From Paenibacillus monticola (lineage in GTDB: Bacteria > Bacillota > Bacilli > Paenibacillales > Paenibacillaceae): DNA of 64,000 bases. This document shows, one piece after another, positions 1 to 8,442 of the stretch (position 1 is its first letter; every line of letters starts with the position of its first letter). The notes under the pieces are model-generated. The model was not told the origin of the DNA, did not search any database, and saw nothing but the letters and a program-made list of their open reading frames with translations. The position numbers and the translations under genes were made by a program. Location: the NCBI RefSeq assembly GCF_009664975.1, contig NZ_WJXB01000005.1, positions 186,001 to 250,000 on the forward strand, given 5' to 3'.

Positions 1-12
1 TCCGAGGGATGC

Positions 13-240
13 TCAAAATGCTTTTTTAGGAATATGAACACGGAATTCAAATCCAGCTCTTCTATAATTAATATCACCCATATTCACAAAATCCGGTGTA
101 TACTCTCGAATCGGTCCACAATAATCTACAATACAATCCGGCTGCTCCTTGTTCTTCTGGATAACATATACTTGAACTTGTGCGAGCGCTGCGGTGAACA
201 GGTCGGCATCTGTAGACAGGACTTTATAGGTATTACTCAT
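13..240 (-). CDS. Small hypothetical protein, 75 aa
   Basis: I do not recognise this protein. The frame stays open upstream to 339, but the ATG at 240 is preceded by a good ribosome-binding site (GGAGTG, 6 nt spacing), so I start it there. The product begins MSNTYKVLSTDADLF and ends in a basic HIPKKAF tail, with no membrane segment or signal peptide. It lies 95 bp downstream of the MFS transporter on the same strand and could share its transcript. The gap also holds a TTGACA hexamer and a TATACT-like hexamer, so it may have its own promoter. Function unknown. Confidence 0.6.
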   Translation of the reverse strand: MSNTYKVLSTDADLFTAALAQVQVYVIQKNKEQPDCIVDYCGPIREYTPDFVNMGDINYRRAGFEFRVHIPKKAF

Positions 241-335
241 GATATCACTCCTATATGAACATAGTTCGGATGTTATAACTTCACAAAAGAGTATATCACT
301 TCCTGCATTCAGGTTGTACACTCTTATAAATAATG

Positions 336-1532
336 TCAAATCGTCTGACGTTTGTTCATCAGGCTATTTATTCTCTCTGAACTAATGAGCATAATAATAA
401 TATAGGCTACAATGACAAACGGAAATATAATAAAAGAGGTATGGGCAGCCACCCATCCCAGCAGCGGCGGTAAGATTGCTCCTCCTACATAGGCGACAGC
501 CATTTGATAGCCCATGATCTTTTGGGAGTGCTTTTTCCCAAAGCGGACTGGTGTTTCATGCAGCATACAAGGAAATATTGGGGCAGATCCTAAGCCAACC
601 AAAATAAAACCAATTAGCGAAAATATCTCCGGTAACGGTATTACCAGTAATATAGCCCCTAGTAAAGCTATCATTTGTCCCGCACGGATAAGATCCCGGT
701 TGCTGAATCTAAAAGTTACGAATCCGGTGAGCAACCTGCCTACTGTTATGCCTGCATAATACATAGATACCCATTGCGCTGCCGATGAGGCAGACAGTCC
801 TTTCACATTCACAAGAAAACTACTCCCCCACAACCCCATCGTAGCTTCAACGCCCACATAAAATAAAAAAGTAAATAGGGCAAACTTAACACCTTTAATC
901 TTCAAGGGTTTCTCATGGGTCTCAGGAAGAAATGTATCGATGGATATGTTTTGTTCCTCTTTTTCCACTGTATGGTTCGTTTGCTCAACCCGTTTCCATA
1001 ATGGTAGTGTGAGGAATAACACCACAACCAATCCGAACTGAATCATGCTAACGACAGTATAGCCATCTCTCCAAGAATGCCCGCCTGCTATATTATGGGA
1101 CATAATTATAGGTCCGAGCATAGCTCCAACCCCCCAGAAACAGTGCAGCCAGCTCATATGGTGCGCTTTGTAGTGGGTAGCCACATAGTTGTTCAACCCG
1201 GCATCAATTGACCCCGCACCTAGTCCAAGCGGCAAGGCGCAGATAGCAAGCCATAGAATAGAGGGTGATAGGGAGAAGCCTAACAGCGAAACAGCAGTGA
1301 TTGCAACACTAATAAAAGTGACCTTTCCAGTACCCAATCGATTGAGCACAGCCTCACTTGCTAAGCTGGAGATGATCGTACCAGCCACAATGACCATGGA
1401 GAGCACACCAGCCATTTCAATGGGTGTTCCATACTCGATTTGCATGACCGGCCACGCACTTCCCAGCATAGAATCAGGCAATCCCAAACTAATGAAAGCT
1501 AAATAGATAATGATTAAGAATAATGTAGCCAT
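336..1532 (-). CDS. MFS transporter (sugar/fucose-permease-like)
   Basis: A 398-residue, strongly hydrophobic protein with about 12 predicted membrane helices in two halves split by a charged cytoplasmic loop near residues 185-215 (KRVEQTNHTVEKEEQ). Size and layout fit the major facilitator superfamily, and the N-terminus (FISLGLPDSMLGSAWP) resembles FucP-like and related bacterial permeases. The ATG at 1532 overlaps the stop of the upstream ROK gene by one base (TAATG), so translation is probably coupled and the two form an operon. The ROK partner suggests a sugar or glycoside substrate, but nothing in the sequence identifies it. Confidence 0.85.
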   Translation of the reverse strand: MATLFLIIIYLAFISLGLPDSMLGSAWPVMQIEYGTPIEMAGVLSMVIVAGTIISSLASEAVLNRLGTGKVTFISVAITAVSLLGFSLSPSILWLAICALPLGLGAGSIDAGLNNYVATHYKAHHMSWLHCFWGVGAMLGPIIMSHNIAGGHSWRDGYTVVSMIQFGLVVVLFLTLPLWKRVEQTNHTVEKEEQNISIDTFLPETHEKPLKIKGVKFALFTFLFYVGVEATMGLWGSSFLVNVKGLSASSAAQWVSMYYAGITVGRLLTGFVTFRFSNRDLIRAGQMIALLGAILLVIPLPEIFSLIGFILVGLGSAPIFPCMLHETPVRFGKKHSQKIMGYQMAVAYVGGAILPPLLGWVAAHTSFIIFPFVIVAYIIIMLISSERINSLMNKRQTI

Positions 1533-2578
1533 TAGCGATTCCCACCCATACTGTCATATTTAATTAAATGTAACTCTGGTTCCAGCGTACTTAGCGTTTG
1601 CACAATCATTCCCTCTCTATAATCAGCTGCAAAATCCTCGGAAAGCAACAGCTTTGGCATCGCACTTGCAGGAAGTTGTGTACTGCATCTTTGGGTGAGG
1701 TCATGGAGGATATGCTCCCTACTTAAAAAACTTCCATACAGCACTACAGCATCAGGATTCAGCACACTACAGATTGCCACCGTAAGTTTTGCTATCGCTT
1801 CACATAGCCGTTCTGGTGAGCTCAGCAAGGCTGCTTCCCCCCACGCTATCCCCAATGGTATATTGGCAACTTCACCGGCGAAATTCCGTCTCCCCCTGTA
1901 TAGCTTCCCATGAAGATAAATACCGGCACCCGGAGGGAATTTCTCAGGAAAATACAAATAGACTATGGAAGCATCAGTAGCCACCTGCGTACGTCTGCAG
2001 AACCCAATAACTGCAGCATTCACATCATTTTCCATGACAACTGGTTTTTGATAGCGCGTTCTAAAATGCTCTGTAACCGGAATGCCCAGTAAGGCTTCAT
2101 AGTCTGACACAATCATTTTCCCATCATATTCTGCACCGGGTAAACCGAAGCCAAGCGCCTGTATTGAAGGATACAGATTAATACATTGATCTATGATTTG
2201 TTCAAAGCTTTCCAAATCTACATATTCCACCAATACATCTGTTTCGTACATGCTTTTTCCAGAAAGATTAACAACGGTGCCATGAATAAAGGTACAACCT
2301 TCCTTCTCATACGGATAGACAATGAAGACAAGCGCGTACTCCTCGTTGTATGTATATTGTTGCGCAGGTCTTCCTCCACTGGATGAAATCACCCCAGACT
2401 CGAGAACTTCATTGTGCTTCACCAAATGCTGCAGCACTGTAGCGACTGTCACCACACTCAAGCCTGTTGTCTCAGCAATTTCTCGTTTGGTTGCTTGCTG
2501 TTTCTCCTTCAAGACTCTGCGCACCAAATTGACGTTAACCTCCCTAGTGACAAGAGCATTTCCTCCGATATTCTCCAT
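1532..2578 (-). CDS. ROK-family transcriptional regulator
   Basis: A 348-residue ROK protein. Residues about 15-70 form a winged helix-turn-helix (ATKREIAETTGLSVVTVATV, then a GGRPAQ wing). The rest is the ROK sugar-kinase-like fold, with GFGLPG and ENDVNAAVIG motifs and a GEVANIPLG segment. The CxCGxxGCxE zinc cluster found in many ROK proteins is absent after GEVANIPLG, so this is probably a sugar-responsive repressor rather than a kinase. The ATG at 2578 has GAGGTGAT 7 nt upstream. It is coupled to the MFS gene and likely controls it. Confidence 0.88.
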   Translation of the reverse strand: MENIGGNALVTREVNVNLVRRVLKEKQQATKREIAETTGLSVVTVATVLQHLVKHNEVLESGVISSSGGRPAQQYTYNEEYALVFIVYPYEKEGCTFIHGTVVNLSGKSMYETDVLVEYVDLESFEQIIDQCINLYPSIQALGFGLPGAEYDGKMIVSDYEALLGIPVTEHFRTRYQKPVVMENDVNAAVIGFCRRTQVATDASIVYLYFPEKFPPGAGIYLHGKLYRGRRNFAGEVANIPLGIAWGEAALLSSPERLCEAIAKLTVAICSVLNPDAVVLYGSFLSREHILHDLTQRCSTQLPASAMPKLLLSEDFAADYREGMIVQTLSTLEPELHLIKYDSMGGNR

Positions 2579-2770
2579 ACTACAATAATCACCTCACTTA
2601 ATATAATACTTTATAAAAGTATTTTAATAAATCATTATTTTTCAAAATTTTATTCTATGCCCGCTCTATTGGGTAATTATCAGATATGAGAGAGATAATA
2701 ATTATACAACCAATTATTTATACTTAATTTAGTTTATCTCATAGAAACTTAAATCAGGAGATGAATTAAC

Positions 2771-2863
2771 ATGGATGACAGTAGGTTTCTGAATGAACCT
2801 TTAAAGTTTCACATACCCGTTGCTACTGTATTCTTCCCTCTGATCACCCTGAGCTTATTCTAG
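2771..2863 (+). CDS. Possible 30-aa small ORF
   Basis: A 30-codon frame begins at an ATG preceded by AGGAG with 10 nt spacing. It encodes a polar start (MDDSRFLNEPLKF) followed by a hydrophobic stretch (VATVFFPLITLSLF) that could be a short membrane segment. It sits alone in the roughly 555 bp between the ROK gene and the next plus-strand gene. No family is recognised. Support is only the ribosome-binding site and the amphipathic layout; it could be chance. Confidence 0.25.
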   Translation: MDDSRFLNEPLKFHIPVATVFFPLITLSLF

Positions 2864-2930
2864 AAACAGAAAAGCTGGGGCACGCTTTTGGCCTCGAAAT
2901 ATAACTCACAGAGCTCTGTTCAATAAGAGA

Positions 2931-2958
2931 AGATCCTACCAAATGTTTGGTAGGATCT
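2931..2958. repeat. Perfect 28-bp palindrome (hairpin)
   Basis: AGATCCTACCAAA followed, after a TG centre, by TTTGGTAGGATCT: a perfect inverted repeat of 13 bp per arm. No T-run follows on either strand, so it is not a typical intrinsic terminator. It lies between the possible 30-aa ORF and the gene at 3135. The rest of the 2864-3134 stretch shows nothing I can identify. Confidence 0.5.
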
Positions 2959-3134
2959 AGGAAAGAATGAATCCACCGGGGAGTGGAGGCCTTAACTATA
3001 ACCCCTGAACCTTAAAGGCACATAAATCTCCGCTGAATTTTACCTAAATATTTTTTTGGAAGAACAAATGGCTATCCCACGACTTCATTGGTAAACTGGA
3101 TTAAGAATGAGCGTTAGACATAGGGAGGAACAAC

Positions 3135-3713
3135 ATGAAAATTCCATTTTACAGAAAGTGGTTGTTCTGGTGTATCATCATTGTGCTTGTAGGATTCTTG
3201 GTCATCACCAATGGAGGCAAGAAGACAACAATAGACCAGGCAGTTCCTACTGCTACTATTGAACCAACACAAACAACAGAACCCCCTACAAATGTGCCAA
3301 GCGATATACCAGCAACGACTGAACAGACGAATGAAAACTGGGAATCCACGCTAAAAAGACTTGCTCAATCAGATGCATCGGCTACAGAAAAATCTACAGC
3401 TGCTGAAGCATTAGCAAGGAATTACAAACCGAGTAAAGATGAATTACTGGATTTCGAATCGTCCATTGTTGAGGAATACACATCCGAGAACTATCTGGCT
3501 AATATCAAAGATGCCGAGTATATGCTGAACAATATATTTAAAGCTATTGTTGTAGGAGATCAGCATAGTGATGATGAAGCGATAAGTGATTTTGCCGTCG
3601 ATTTTTATCAAAACACAAAATATACGTACCAAGGTGTACATGCCGCCGATAGTGACAGTATTAAATCAAATGAAGAGCAAATGAATAAAGCTTTGGCAAA
3701 ACTGAAGAAATAG
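3135..3713 (+). CDS. Hypothetical membrane-anchored protein with Thr/Pro-rich linker
   Basis: A 192-residue protein of unrecognised family. Residues about 8-27 form one membrane segment (WLFWCIIIVLVGFLVIT). Then comes a low-complexity Thr/Pro/Glu linker (about 32-75, TATIEPTQTTEPPTNVP), then a charged, helix-rich domain to the end (LKRLAQSDAS, EALARNYKPS, NKALAKLKK). This suggests an N-terminally tethered extracytoplasmic domain. There is no lipobox. The start has a strong site (GGGAGGAACAAC then ATG). It appears monocistronic. Confidence 0.7.
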   Translation: MKIPFYRKWLFWCIIIVLVGFLVITNGGKKTTIDQAVPTATIEPTQTTEPPTNVPSDIPATTEQTNENWESTLKRLAQSDASATEKSTAAEALARNYKPSKDELLDFESSIVEEYTSENYLANIKDAEYMLNNIFKAIVVGDQHSDDEAISDFAVDFYQNTKYTYQGVHAADSDSIKSNEEQMNKALAKLKK

Positions 3714-3728
3714 CATCCTATTCTCATT

Positions 3729-3760
3729 AAAAAATCCGTCAGTCCATAGTGGATTGACGG
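3729..3760 (-). terminator. Intrinsic terminator after the YjcZ-like gene
   Basis: Read on the minus strand, CCGTCAATCCA, CTA loop, TGGACTGACGG (one wobble pair), then a T6 run. The T-run is only on the minus strand, so it ends the small gene at 3787-3879 rather than the plus-strand gene before it. Confidence 0.75.
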
Positions 3761-3786
3761 AAATAGGAAATGGGCTATGAATTAGG

Positions 3787-3879
3787 TTAGATCAAGAAAG
3801 CCTTAGAAATGATTACTAACAAGATAAATAGCACCAGAATTGCACTCGTTGAAGTAAACCCTCCAGCAAAGTCACCCAT
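3787..3879 (-). CDS. YjcZ-like sporulation micropeptide, 30 aa
   Basis: A 30-codon gene. The product starts MGDFAGGFTSTSAILVLFIL: a short Gly-rich N-terminus followed by one Leu/Ile/Val-rich membrane helix. This is the layout of the YjcZ/YhbN-type tiny membrane proteins of spore formers, usually annotated as sporulation proteins. AAGGAGG lies 7 nt upstream of this ATG; another ATG directly before it is only about 4 nt from the site. A strong minus-strand terminator follows. Promoter, ribosome-binding site, ORF and terminator form a compact single-gene unit. Confidence 0.75.
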   Translation of the reverse strand: MGDFAGGFTSTSAILVLFILLVIISKAFLI

Positions 3880-3997
3880 CATATTCCCTCCTTATAATTA
3901 AATACAACTTAGAATATGAAGAATCACTCAGGTACGTTTGGGTATTATGGAATGTAATTGCCTCTCTTTAGTGAATTCAGCTATATCTTCCACACAC

Positions 3998-4033
3998 AAA
4001 AACCCTAGACGCTGCATTCAGCATCTAGGGTTT
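3998..4033 (-). terminator. glnA terminator
   Basis: On the minus strand AAACCCTAGATGCTG, a short loop, then CAGCGTCTAGGGTTTTT: a stem of at least 11 bp with a T-run, starting about 14 nt after the glnA stop. Confidence 0.85.
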
Positions 4034-4046
4034 AGTCTTTAATCTT

Positions 4047-5375
4047 CTAGTAAAGAGTCATGTACTGCGCTCTTTCCCATTCATGGACTTGGGTGCGGTA
4101 GATATCCCATTCGATTTCTTTCAGTTCATAAAAATGTGCAAGCGCATGTTCGCCGAGTGCTTCTGTAATCACATGACTGCGAATCATTTCGCTCAACGCT
4201 TCTTTCAAATCTCCTGGCAAGCTTGGAATACCTTCTTCAATACGTTCTTCCTCAGACATGATGTAGATGTTACGGTCAATTGGAGCTGGAAGATCAAGTT
4301 TGCGCTTAATGCCATCGAGCCCTGCCTTCAACATTACAGCAAGTGCGAGATACGGGTTAGCTGCCGGGTCTGGATTGCGGACCTCAACGCGTGTGCTAAG
4401 CCCTCTTGAAGCTGGAATACGAATCATTGGACTACGATTGCTCGCGGACCAAGCTACATAACAAGGCGCTTCATAACCAGGAACAAGACGTTTGTAAGAG
4501 TTCACTGTCGGGTTCGTAATGGCAGCAAAAGCACGTGCATGCTTCAATATGCCAGCCATGTAGTACCGTGCAGTTTTACTCAAACCAAGAGAATCGCTTT
4601 CATCATAGAACATATTCTCTTCGCCCTTGAACAAGGATTGGTGAGCGTGCATGCCTGATCCGTTCATTCCAAATAAAGGTTTAGGCATAAATGTTGCATG
4701 CAAGCCGTGCTGGCGGGCAACCGTCTTCACGACAAGCTTAAAGGTTTGAATTTGGTCAGCAGCTTTGATTGCGTCAGCATATTTGAAGTCGATCTCATGC
4801 TGGCCATAAGCTACCTCGTGATGAGAGGCTTCAACTTCAAAGCCCATTTCTTCAAGTGTCAATACGATTTCGCGGCGGCAGTTCTCCCCAAGATCCATCG
4901 GCGCCAAATCAAAATATCCACCCTGATCATTTAATTCCGTGGTAGGATTACCTTTTTCATCCGTTCTGAATAAGAAGAATTCAGGTTCAGGTCCTACGTT
5001 CATAGCAGTGAAACCCATTTCTTTGGCTTCATTTAAGCAACGTTTGAGAATACCTCGTGGATCTCCAGCAAAAGGAGTACCATCAGGCATGTACACATCA
5101 CAAATCATACGTGCCACACGATTATCGGTCACCCACGGGAAGATTACCCAAGTACTAAGGTCAGGATACAGGTACATGTCAGATTCCTCGATACGTACAT
5201 AACCTTCGATGGAAGAGCCATCGAACATCATTTTGTTATCAAGTGCTTTCTCTAACTGACTTACTGGAATTTCTACATTCTTGATTGTACCGAGCAGGTC
5301 GGTAAATTGCAGACGAATAAAACGGACATTTTCTTCCTTGGCAATGCGCACTATATCCTCTTTAGAAAAGCTCAC
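4047..5375 (-). CDS. glnA: Glutamine synthetase, type I (GSI-alpha)
   Basis: 442 residues, matching the usual 440-445 of Bacillus-type GlnA. It makes glutamine from glutamate, ammonia and ATP as a cytoplasmic dodecamer. Visible motifs are [10 protein letters not shown] near residue 50, the catalytic region [12 protein letters not shown], the Glu-flap region [17 protein letters not shown], and [11 protein letters not shown]. It lacks the adenylylation-type C-terminal extension, as expected for a feedback-inhibited GSI-alpha enzyme. It lies 30 nt downstream of glnR on the same strand, forming the classic glnRA operon. In Bacillus the feedback-inhibited enzyme also activates DNA binding by GlnR. 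Confidence 0.97.
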   Translation of the reverse strand: MSFSKEDIVRIAKEENVRFIRLQFTDLLGTIKNVEIPVSQLEKALDNKMMFDGSSIEGYVRIEESDMYLYPDLSTWVIFPWVTDNRVARMICDVYMPDGTPFAGDPRGILKRCLNEAKEMGFTAMNVGPEPEFFLFRTDEKGNPTTELNDQGGYFDLAPMDLGENCRREIVLTLEEMGFEVEASHHEVAYGQHEIDFKYADAIKAADQIQTFKLVVKTVARQHGLHATFMPKPLFGMNGSGMHAHQSLFKGEENMFYDESDSLGLSKTARYYMAGILKHARAFAAITNPTVNSYKRLVPGYEAPCYVAWSASNRSPMIRIPASRGLSTRVEVRNPDPAANPYLALAVMLKAGLDGIKRKLDLPAPIDRNIYIMSEEERIEEGIPSLPGDLKEALSEMIRSHVITEALGEHALAHFYELKEIEWDIYRTQVHEWERAQYMTLY

Positions 5376-5405
5376 TTTACCCTCTCCCTTTCAAGCTTCT
5401 TTATC

Positions 5406-5816
5406 TTATTTATTAAAAAACCGGGATAGCTCACCTTGAATCAGAGAAACTTGTCCCGGTCTTTTACCGGAAACCAGTTCTTGCTTCAACAGACGATGGA
5501 GCTGGGAGTCGGACAATTCTCTACGTCTAACCTCTGTGTCAGGGGTTATAACTGTAGCTTCATCAGATTCCTTAGAGACAGGATTCATCACTTGCTTGAT
5601 GCCAGCAATATTGACGCCCTTCTCAATCAAAGCTTTAATCTCCAACAATCGTTCTACATCATTAAACGAGAACAAACGCTGGTTGCCTGAAGTACGCGCT
5701 GGTACGATCAGGCCGTGCTGCTCATAATAACGAATTTGTCGCGCAGATAAATCGGTTAGCTTCATTACGATTCCTATAGGGAATAATGCCATATTTCTGC
5801 GGATTTCATCACCCAT
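5406..5816 (-). CDS. glnR: MerR-family nitrogen regulator GlnR
   Basis: 136 residues, very close to B. subtilis GlnR at the N-terminus (IRRNMALFPIGIVMKLTDLS then ARQIRYYEQHGLIVPAR), which forms the MerR-type winged helix. The C-terminal tail is the part that responds to glutamine-bound GlnA in Bacillus. GlnR represses glnRA and other nitrogen genes when glutamine is plentiful. It is first gene of glnRA, and the upstream region carries a matching operator and a strong promoter. Confidence 0.96.
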   Translation of the reverse strand: MGDEIRRNMALFPIGIVMKLTDLSARQIRYYEQHGLIVPARTSGNQRLFSFNDVERLLEIKALIEKGVNIAGIKQVMNPVSKESDEATVITPDTEVRRRELSDSQLHRLLKQELVSGKRPGQVSLIQGELSRFFNK

Positions 5817-5853
5817 GACTCATCCAACCTTCCAATGATCTTTTTCTCATCTC

Positions 5854-5882
5854 ATTGTACATTTCCTGTTCTGGCGTGTCAA
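5854..5882 (-). promoter_or_regulatory. Sigma-A promoter of glnRA
   Basis: On the minus strand TTGACA (5882-5877), exactly 17 bp spacer, TACAAT (5859-5854), about 40 bp upstream of the glnR start. The -35 is a perfect consensus hexamer. Confidence 0.85.
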
Positions 5883-5887
5883 TGGTG

Positions 5888-5904
5888 TGTAAGATATTCT
5901 CACA
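5888..5904. promoter_or_regulatory. GlnR operator (TGTNA-N7-TNACA)
   Basis: TGTAAGATATTCTCACA matches the GlnR/TnrA consensus TGTNA-N7-TNACA at every specified position. It abuts the -35 hexamer on its upstream side, as in B. subtilis glnRA, supporting autoregulation by GlnR. Confidence 0.85.
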
Positions 5905-6040
5905 ACATCAATTGTAATCTACAGGAATCCAGGTGAAGTGAGTGTGAGCTATATAGGACTGGACTTTTCCGCAGTATATCACATTGAACGATCGACAAGC
6001 AAAAATACCCATCTACTAAGTGGGCGAATGGTGTGTAGCC

Positions 6041-6072
6041 AAAAAAAGATCCAAGCATTAAGATGCTGGATC
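6041..6072 (-). terminator. Terminator overlapping the YolD-like stop
   Basis: On the minus strand GATCCAGCAT, CTTA loop, ATGCTTGGATC (one bulge), then T7. The upstream arm lies inside the last codons of the YolD-like gene. Between here and the GlnR operator (5905-6040) I see no gene. Confidence 0.85.
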
Positions 6073-6318
6073 TTCTACACTCCATATTTCTAAGAAGGGA
6101 ATTTTAAACAATCCTTGTTCTTCCGTTTGCAGGTGAATCTTTCGGGTTGTGGCATCCATCTTTTCAATAACTCCAGTTACCTCCCCTATCTTAAAAACCA
6201 TCAATGTAGTTGGCCTTTTGCTACTCGCTGCTGCTTCTAGTGATTCTCCAAGTTCCTGCAATGCAAACTCATCGTAGTTGGGAAGATCGTAATATTTCAA
6301 GTTCAAGTCTGCGGTCAT
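6058..6318 (-). CDS. YolD-like protein, putative SOS gene
   Basis: 86 residues. The C-terminal half (GEVTGVIEKMDATTRKIHLQ ... IPFLEIWSVE) is the beta-rich pattern of YolD-like proteins, which in Bacillus accompany Y-family polymerases and are induced by DNA damage. I chose the ATG at 6318 because AGGGGTG is about 8 nt upstream; the in-frame GTG at 6324 is too close to it. No polymerase gene is adjacent. Upstream lies a LexA-like site inside a promoter, consistent with SOS control. Family assignment is moderately sure. Confidence 0.65.
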   Translation of the reverse strand: MTADLNLKYYDLPNYDEFALQELGESLEAAASSKRPTTLMVFKIGEVTGVIEKMDATTRKIHLQTEEQGLFKIPFLEIWSVEDPAS

Positions 6319-6351
6319 AACCACTCACCCCTTTCGAACGTCCGTCACTTT

Positions 6352-6381
6352 ATTATATACGAATAAACGTTCGTAGTACAA
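6352..6381 (-). promoter_or_regulatory. Promoter with LexA-like site upstream of the YolD-like gene
   Basis: On the minus strand TTGTAC (6381-6376), 18 bp spacer, TATAAT (6357-6352). The spacer contains CGAACGTTTATTCG (6373-6360), a one-mismatch version of the GAAC-N4-GTTC core of the Bacillus LexA box. A LexA dimer here would block RNA polymerase. Confidence 0.5.
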
Positions 6382-6492
6382 TGCACATTTCATAATGGCC
6401 CATAGTTATGTTTTAAAAAGGTTAAGTGCTATAATTTACCGTAGAGGCCCTTACATATGTTGGGCTATTAAATTTCGAAGAAGGAGACTGAA

Positions 6493-7035
6493 ATGAGTAA
6501 ATTAAACATCGGAATTATATTGGGAAGCACACGACAAGGCCGCGTGAGTCCACAAGTAGGCGAATGGGTAAAAGGGATTGCGGATCAGCGTGGAGATGCA
6601 AATTATGAAATCGTAGATATCGCAGACTTCAAACTTCCGCTTTTAGGAGAAGTTGATGCTACAGAGCAAGCCACTGCTTGGAATTCAAAACTCGCCGGCC
6701 TGGATGGATTCGTATTCATTGTTCAAGAATATAACCATAGTATTTCAGCATCTCTGAAAAATGCACTGGATTATGCACGTGATGCATGGATCAATAAAGC
6801 TGCAGGTATCGTAAGCTATGGTTCAGCTGGCGGAGCTCGTGCAGCAGAACATTTACGCGGTATTCTGGGAGAATTACAAATAGCCGACGTTCGTGTACAC
6901 CCACTATTGTCATTGTTCACAGACTTTGAAAACGGAACTGTTTTTAAACCCGCTGAATTACATGTTGCTAATGTGAATGCCATGCTGGATCAAGTGCTCG
7001 CTTGGAGTGGGGCATTAAAGACTTTACGTCAATAA
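6493..7035 (+). CDS. NAD(P)H-dependent FMN reductase-like flavoprotein
   Basis: 180 residues with the flavodoxin-like fold of NADPH-dependent FMN reductases and quinone reductases. The FMN phosphate-binding loop is GSTRQGR at residues 10-16, followed by the conserved QEYNHSISASLKNALDYA block and SYGSAGGARAAEHLR. These enzymes reduce quinones, azo dyes or metals with NAD(P)H; the true substrate is unknown. The start has GAAGGAG 7 nt upstream. It is divergent from the YolD-like gene and ends with a strong terminator, so it is a single-gene unit. Confidence 0.88.
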   Translation: MSKLNIGIILGSTRQGRVSPQVGEWVKGIADQRGDANYEIVDIADFKLPLLGEVDATEQATAWNSKLAGLDGFVFIVQEYNHSISASLKNALDYARDAWINKAAGIVSYGSAGGARAAEHLRGILGELQIADVRVHPLLSLFTDFENGTVFKPAELHVANVNAMLDQVLAWSGALKTLRQ

Positions 7036-7075
7036 TCACTATTTACCTAAGAGTAGTTCCTTTATAATAAAAGAT

Positions 7076-7107
7076 AGCCACTTCAAACAACGAAGTGGCT
7101 TTTTTTG
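7076..7107 (+). terminator. Intrinsic terminator after the FMN reductase
   Basis: AGCCACTTC, 7-nt loop, GAAGTGGCT, then T7. A perfect 9-bp stem. It may also work in the opposite direction for ynbB. Confidence 0.9.
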
Positions 7108-7136
7108 TTGATGACAATCCATTATCCTGCTAATAA

Positions 7137-8402
7137 TCAACTCTGCAATTTCAGCAAATTTTGATCTCGCATACTTTGTAGCGCCATTAGGACTCCGTAT
7201 TTGACATGGGAATACGTTAAACCGCCTTGCATATATCCGATATATGGAGCACGAATAGGCGCATCTGCAGATAACTCCAAGCTCCCGCCCTGGATGAAGG
7301 TACCGGCCGCCATAATAACAGGATGCTCATATCCAGGCATGTCCCACGGCTCTGGAACCACATGACTGTCTACAGCTGCAGCACGCTGAATTCCCTGTAC
7401 AAAGGCTATCAGGTGCTCCGGACCGTCAAAGGCTACAGCCTGAATCAGATCCGTGCGGGGTTCGTACCAGGCGGGTTTTGTCGTGAATCCACATCGTTCA
7501 AATACAGCCGCAGCAAAAATACTCCCCTTAACGGCTTGTCCAACCGTATGAGGTGCCATGAACAGCCCTTGGTAAATCCCCCGGGTTGTTCCCAGCATCG
7601 CTCCTACTTCTGCTCCGATACCCGGAGCTGTCAAGCGGTAGGCTGAGAGTTCGACAAGATCGCGGCGACCACATATATAGCCACCTGTCTCAGCAATACC
7701 TCCGCCTGGATTCTTGATTAATGATCCGGCGACAAGATCAGCACCCACCTGCGGTGGCTCCAGCTCTTCGGTAAACTCGCCATAACAGTTGTCCACAAAC
7801 ACTATAACATCGGATTTTAGTGCTTTTACCTGAGACGTCATCTCACCGATTTCAGCAATAGTAAAGGAAGACCGCCAATCATAACCACGCGACCGCTGAA
7901 TGCCGATCACCTTAGTCTTTGCATGAATAGATAGAGCCACTTCAGCCCAGTCCACTTTCCCATCGTCTGTAAGGGCCACCTCGCGGTAGGTAATGCCAAA
8001 ATCAGCTAGTGACCCCGTTCCGTCACCTGACTTGCCTACAACCTTGTGCAGCGTATCATAGGGACGTCCGGTGATGTAGAGCAGTTCGTCCCCTGGTCGA
8101 AGCACGCCAAAGAGCGCTGTTGAAATGGTGTGTGTTCCAGAAGCAAAATGAGGACGTACTAATGCCGCCTCTGCACCGAATACGTCCGCATAGACGAGAT
8201 CCAGCACTTCCCGCCCCCGGTCATTATATGCATAACCCGTAGAGCCAGCAAAGTGGAAATCACTGACCTGATGCCGTTGAAACGCTTCTATTACCTTCCA
8301 CTGGTTCTTGTCTACCACGCGGTCCAGCAGCTTTACCGCACTCTCTATTTCGATTTCCGCTTGCTCTGCTGCCTGTAAGATATCCTCTGCAAATACTACC
8401 AT
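7137..8402 (-). CDS. ynbB: Methionine gamma-lyase/aluminum-resistance family PLP protein (YnbB)
   Basis: A fold-type I PLP enzyme of the family annotated as methionine gamma-lyase family or aluminum resistance protein, as YnbB in B. subtilis. The likely Schiff-base lysine is in SLIKNPGGG, with FVDNCYGEF supplying the cofactor-contacting Asp and PHFASGTHTIS the phosphate-binding region. The frame is open to an ATG at 8438, but a perfect 15-bp hairpin begins 5 nt upstream of that codon. The ATG at 8402 follows TAAGGAG by 12 nt, so I prefer it (421 aa). Its place between glnR and hflX matches B. subtilis ynbA-ynbB-glnR-glnA. The true reaction is not established. Confidence 0.85.
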   Translation of the reverse strand: MVVFAEDILQAAEQAEIEIESAVKLLDRVVDKNQWKVIEAFQRHQVSDFHFAGSTGYAYNDRGREVLDLVYADVFGAEAALVRPHFASGTHTISTALFGVLRPGDELLYITGRPYDTLHKVVGKSGDGTGSLADFGITYREVALTDDGKVDWAEVALSIHAKTKVIGIQRSRGYDWRSSFTIAEIGEMTSQVKALKSDVIVFVDNCYGEFTEELEPPQVGADLVAGSLIKNPGGGIAETGGYICGRRDLVELSAYRLTAPGIGAEVGAMLGTTRGIYQGLFMAPHTVGQAVKGSIFAAAVFERCGFTTKPAWYEPRTDLIQAVAFDGPEHLIAFVQGIQRAAAVDSHVVPEPWDMPGYEHPVIMAAGTFIQGGSLELSADAPIRAPYIGYMQGGLTYSHVKYGVLMALQSMRDQNLLKLQS

Positions 8403-8442
8403 TTCCCCTATTCTCTCCTTACATTCACATGCCATCATAATG

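Noticed and set aside
2864..3134. Riboswitch before the 192-aa gene
   Set aside because: I compared the sequence with the known conserved cores I remember (SAM, c-di-GMP, purine) and found no match.
5900..6085. 61-aa minus-strand ORF
   Set aside because: Overlaps the glnR operator region and a terminator; no ribosome-binding site or motif.
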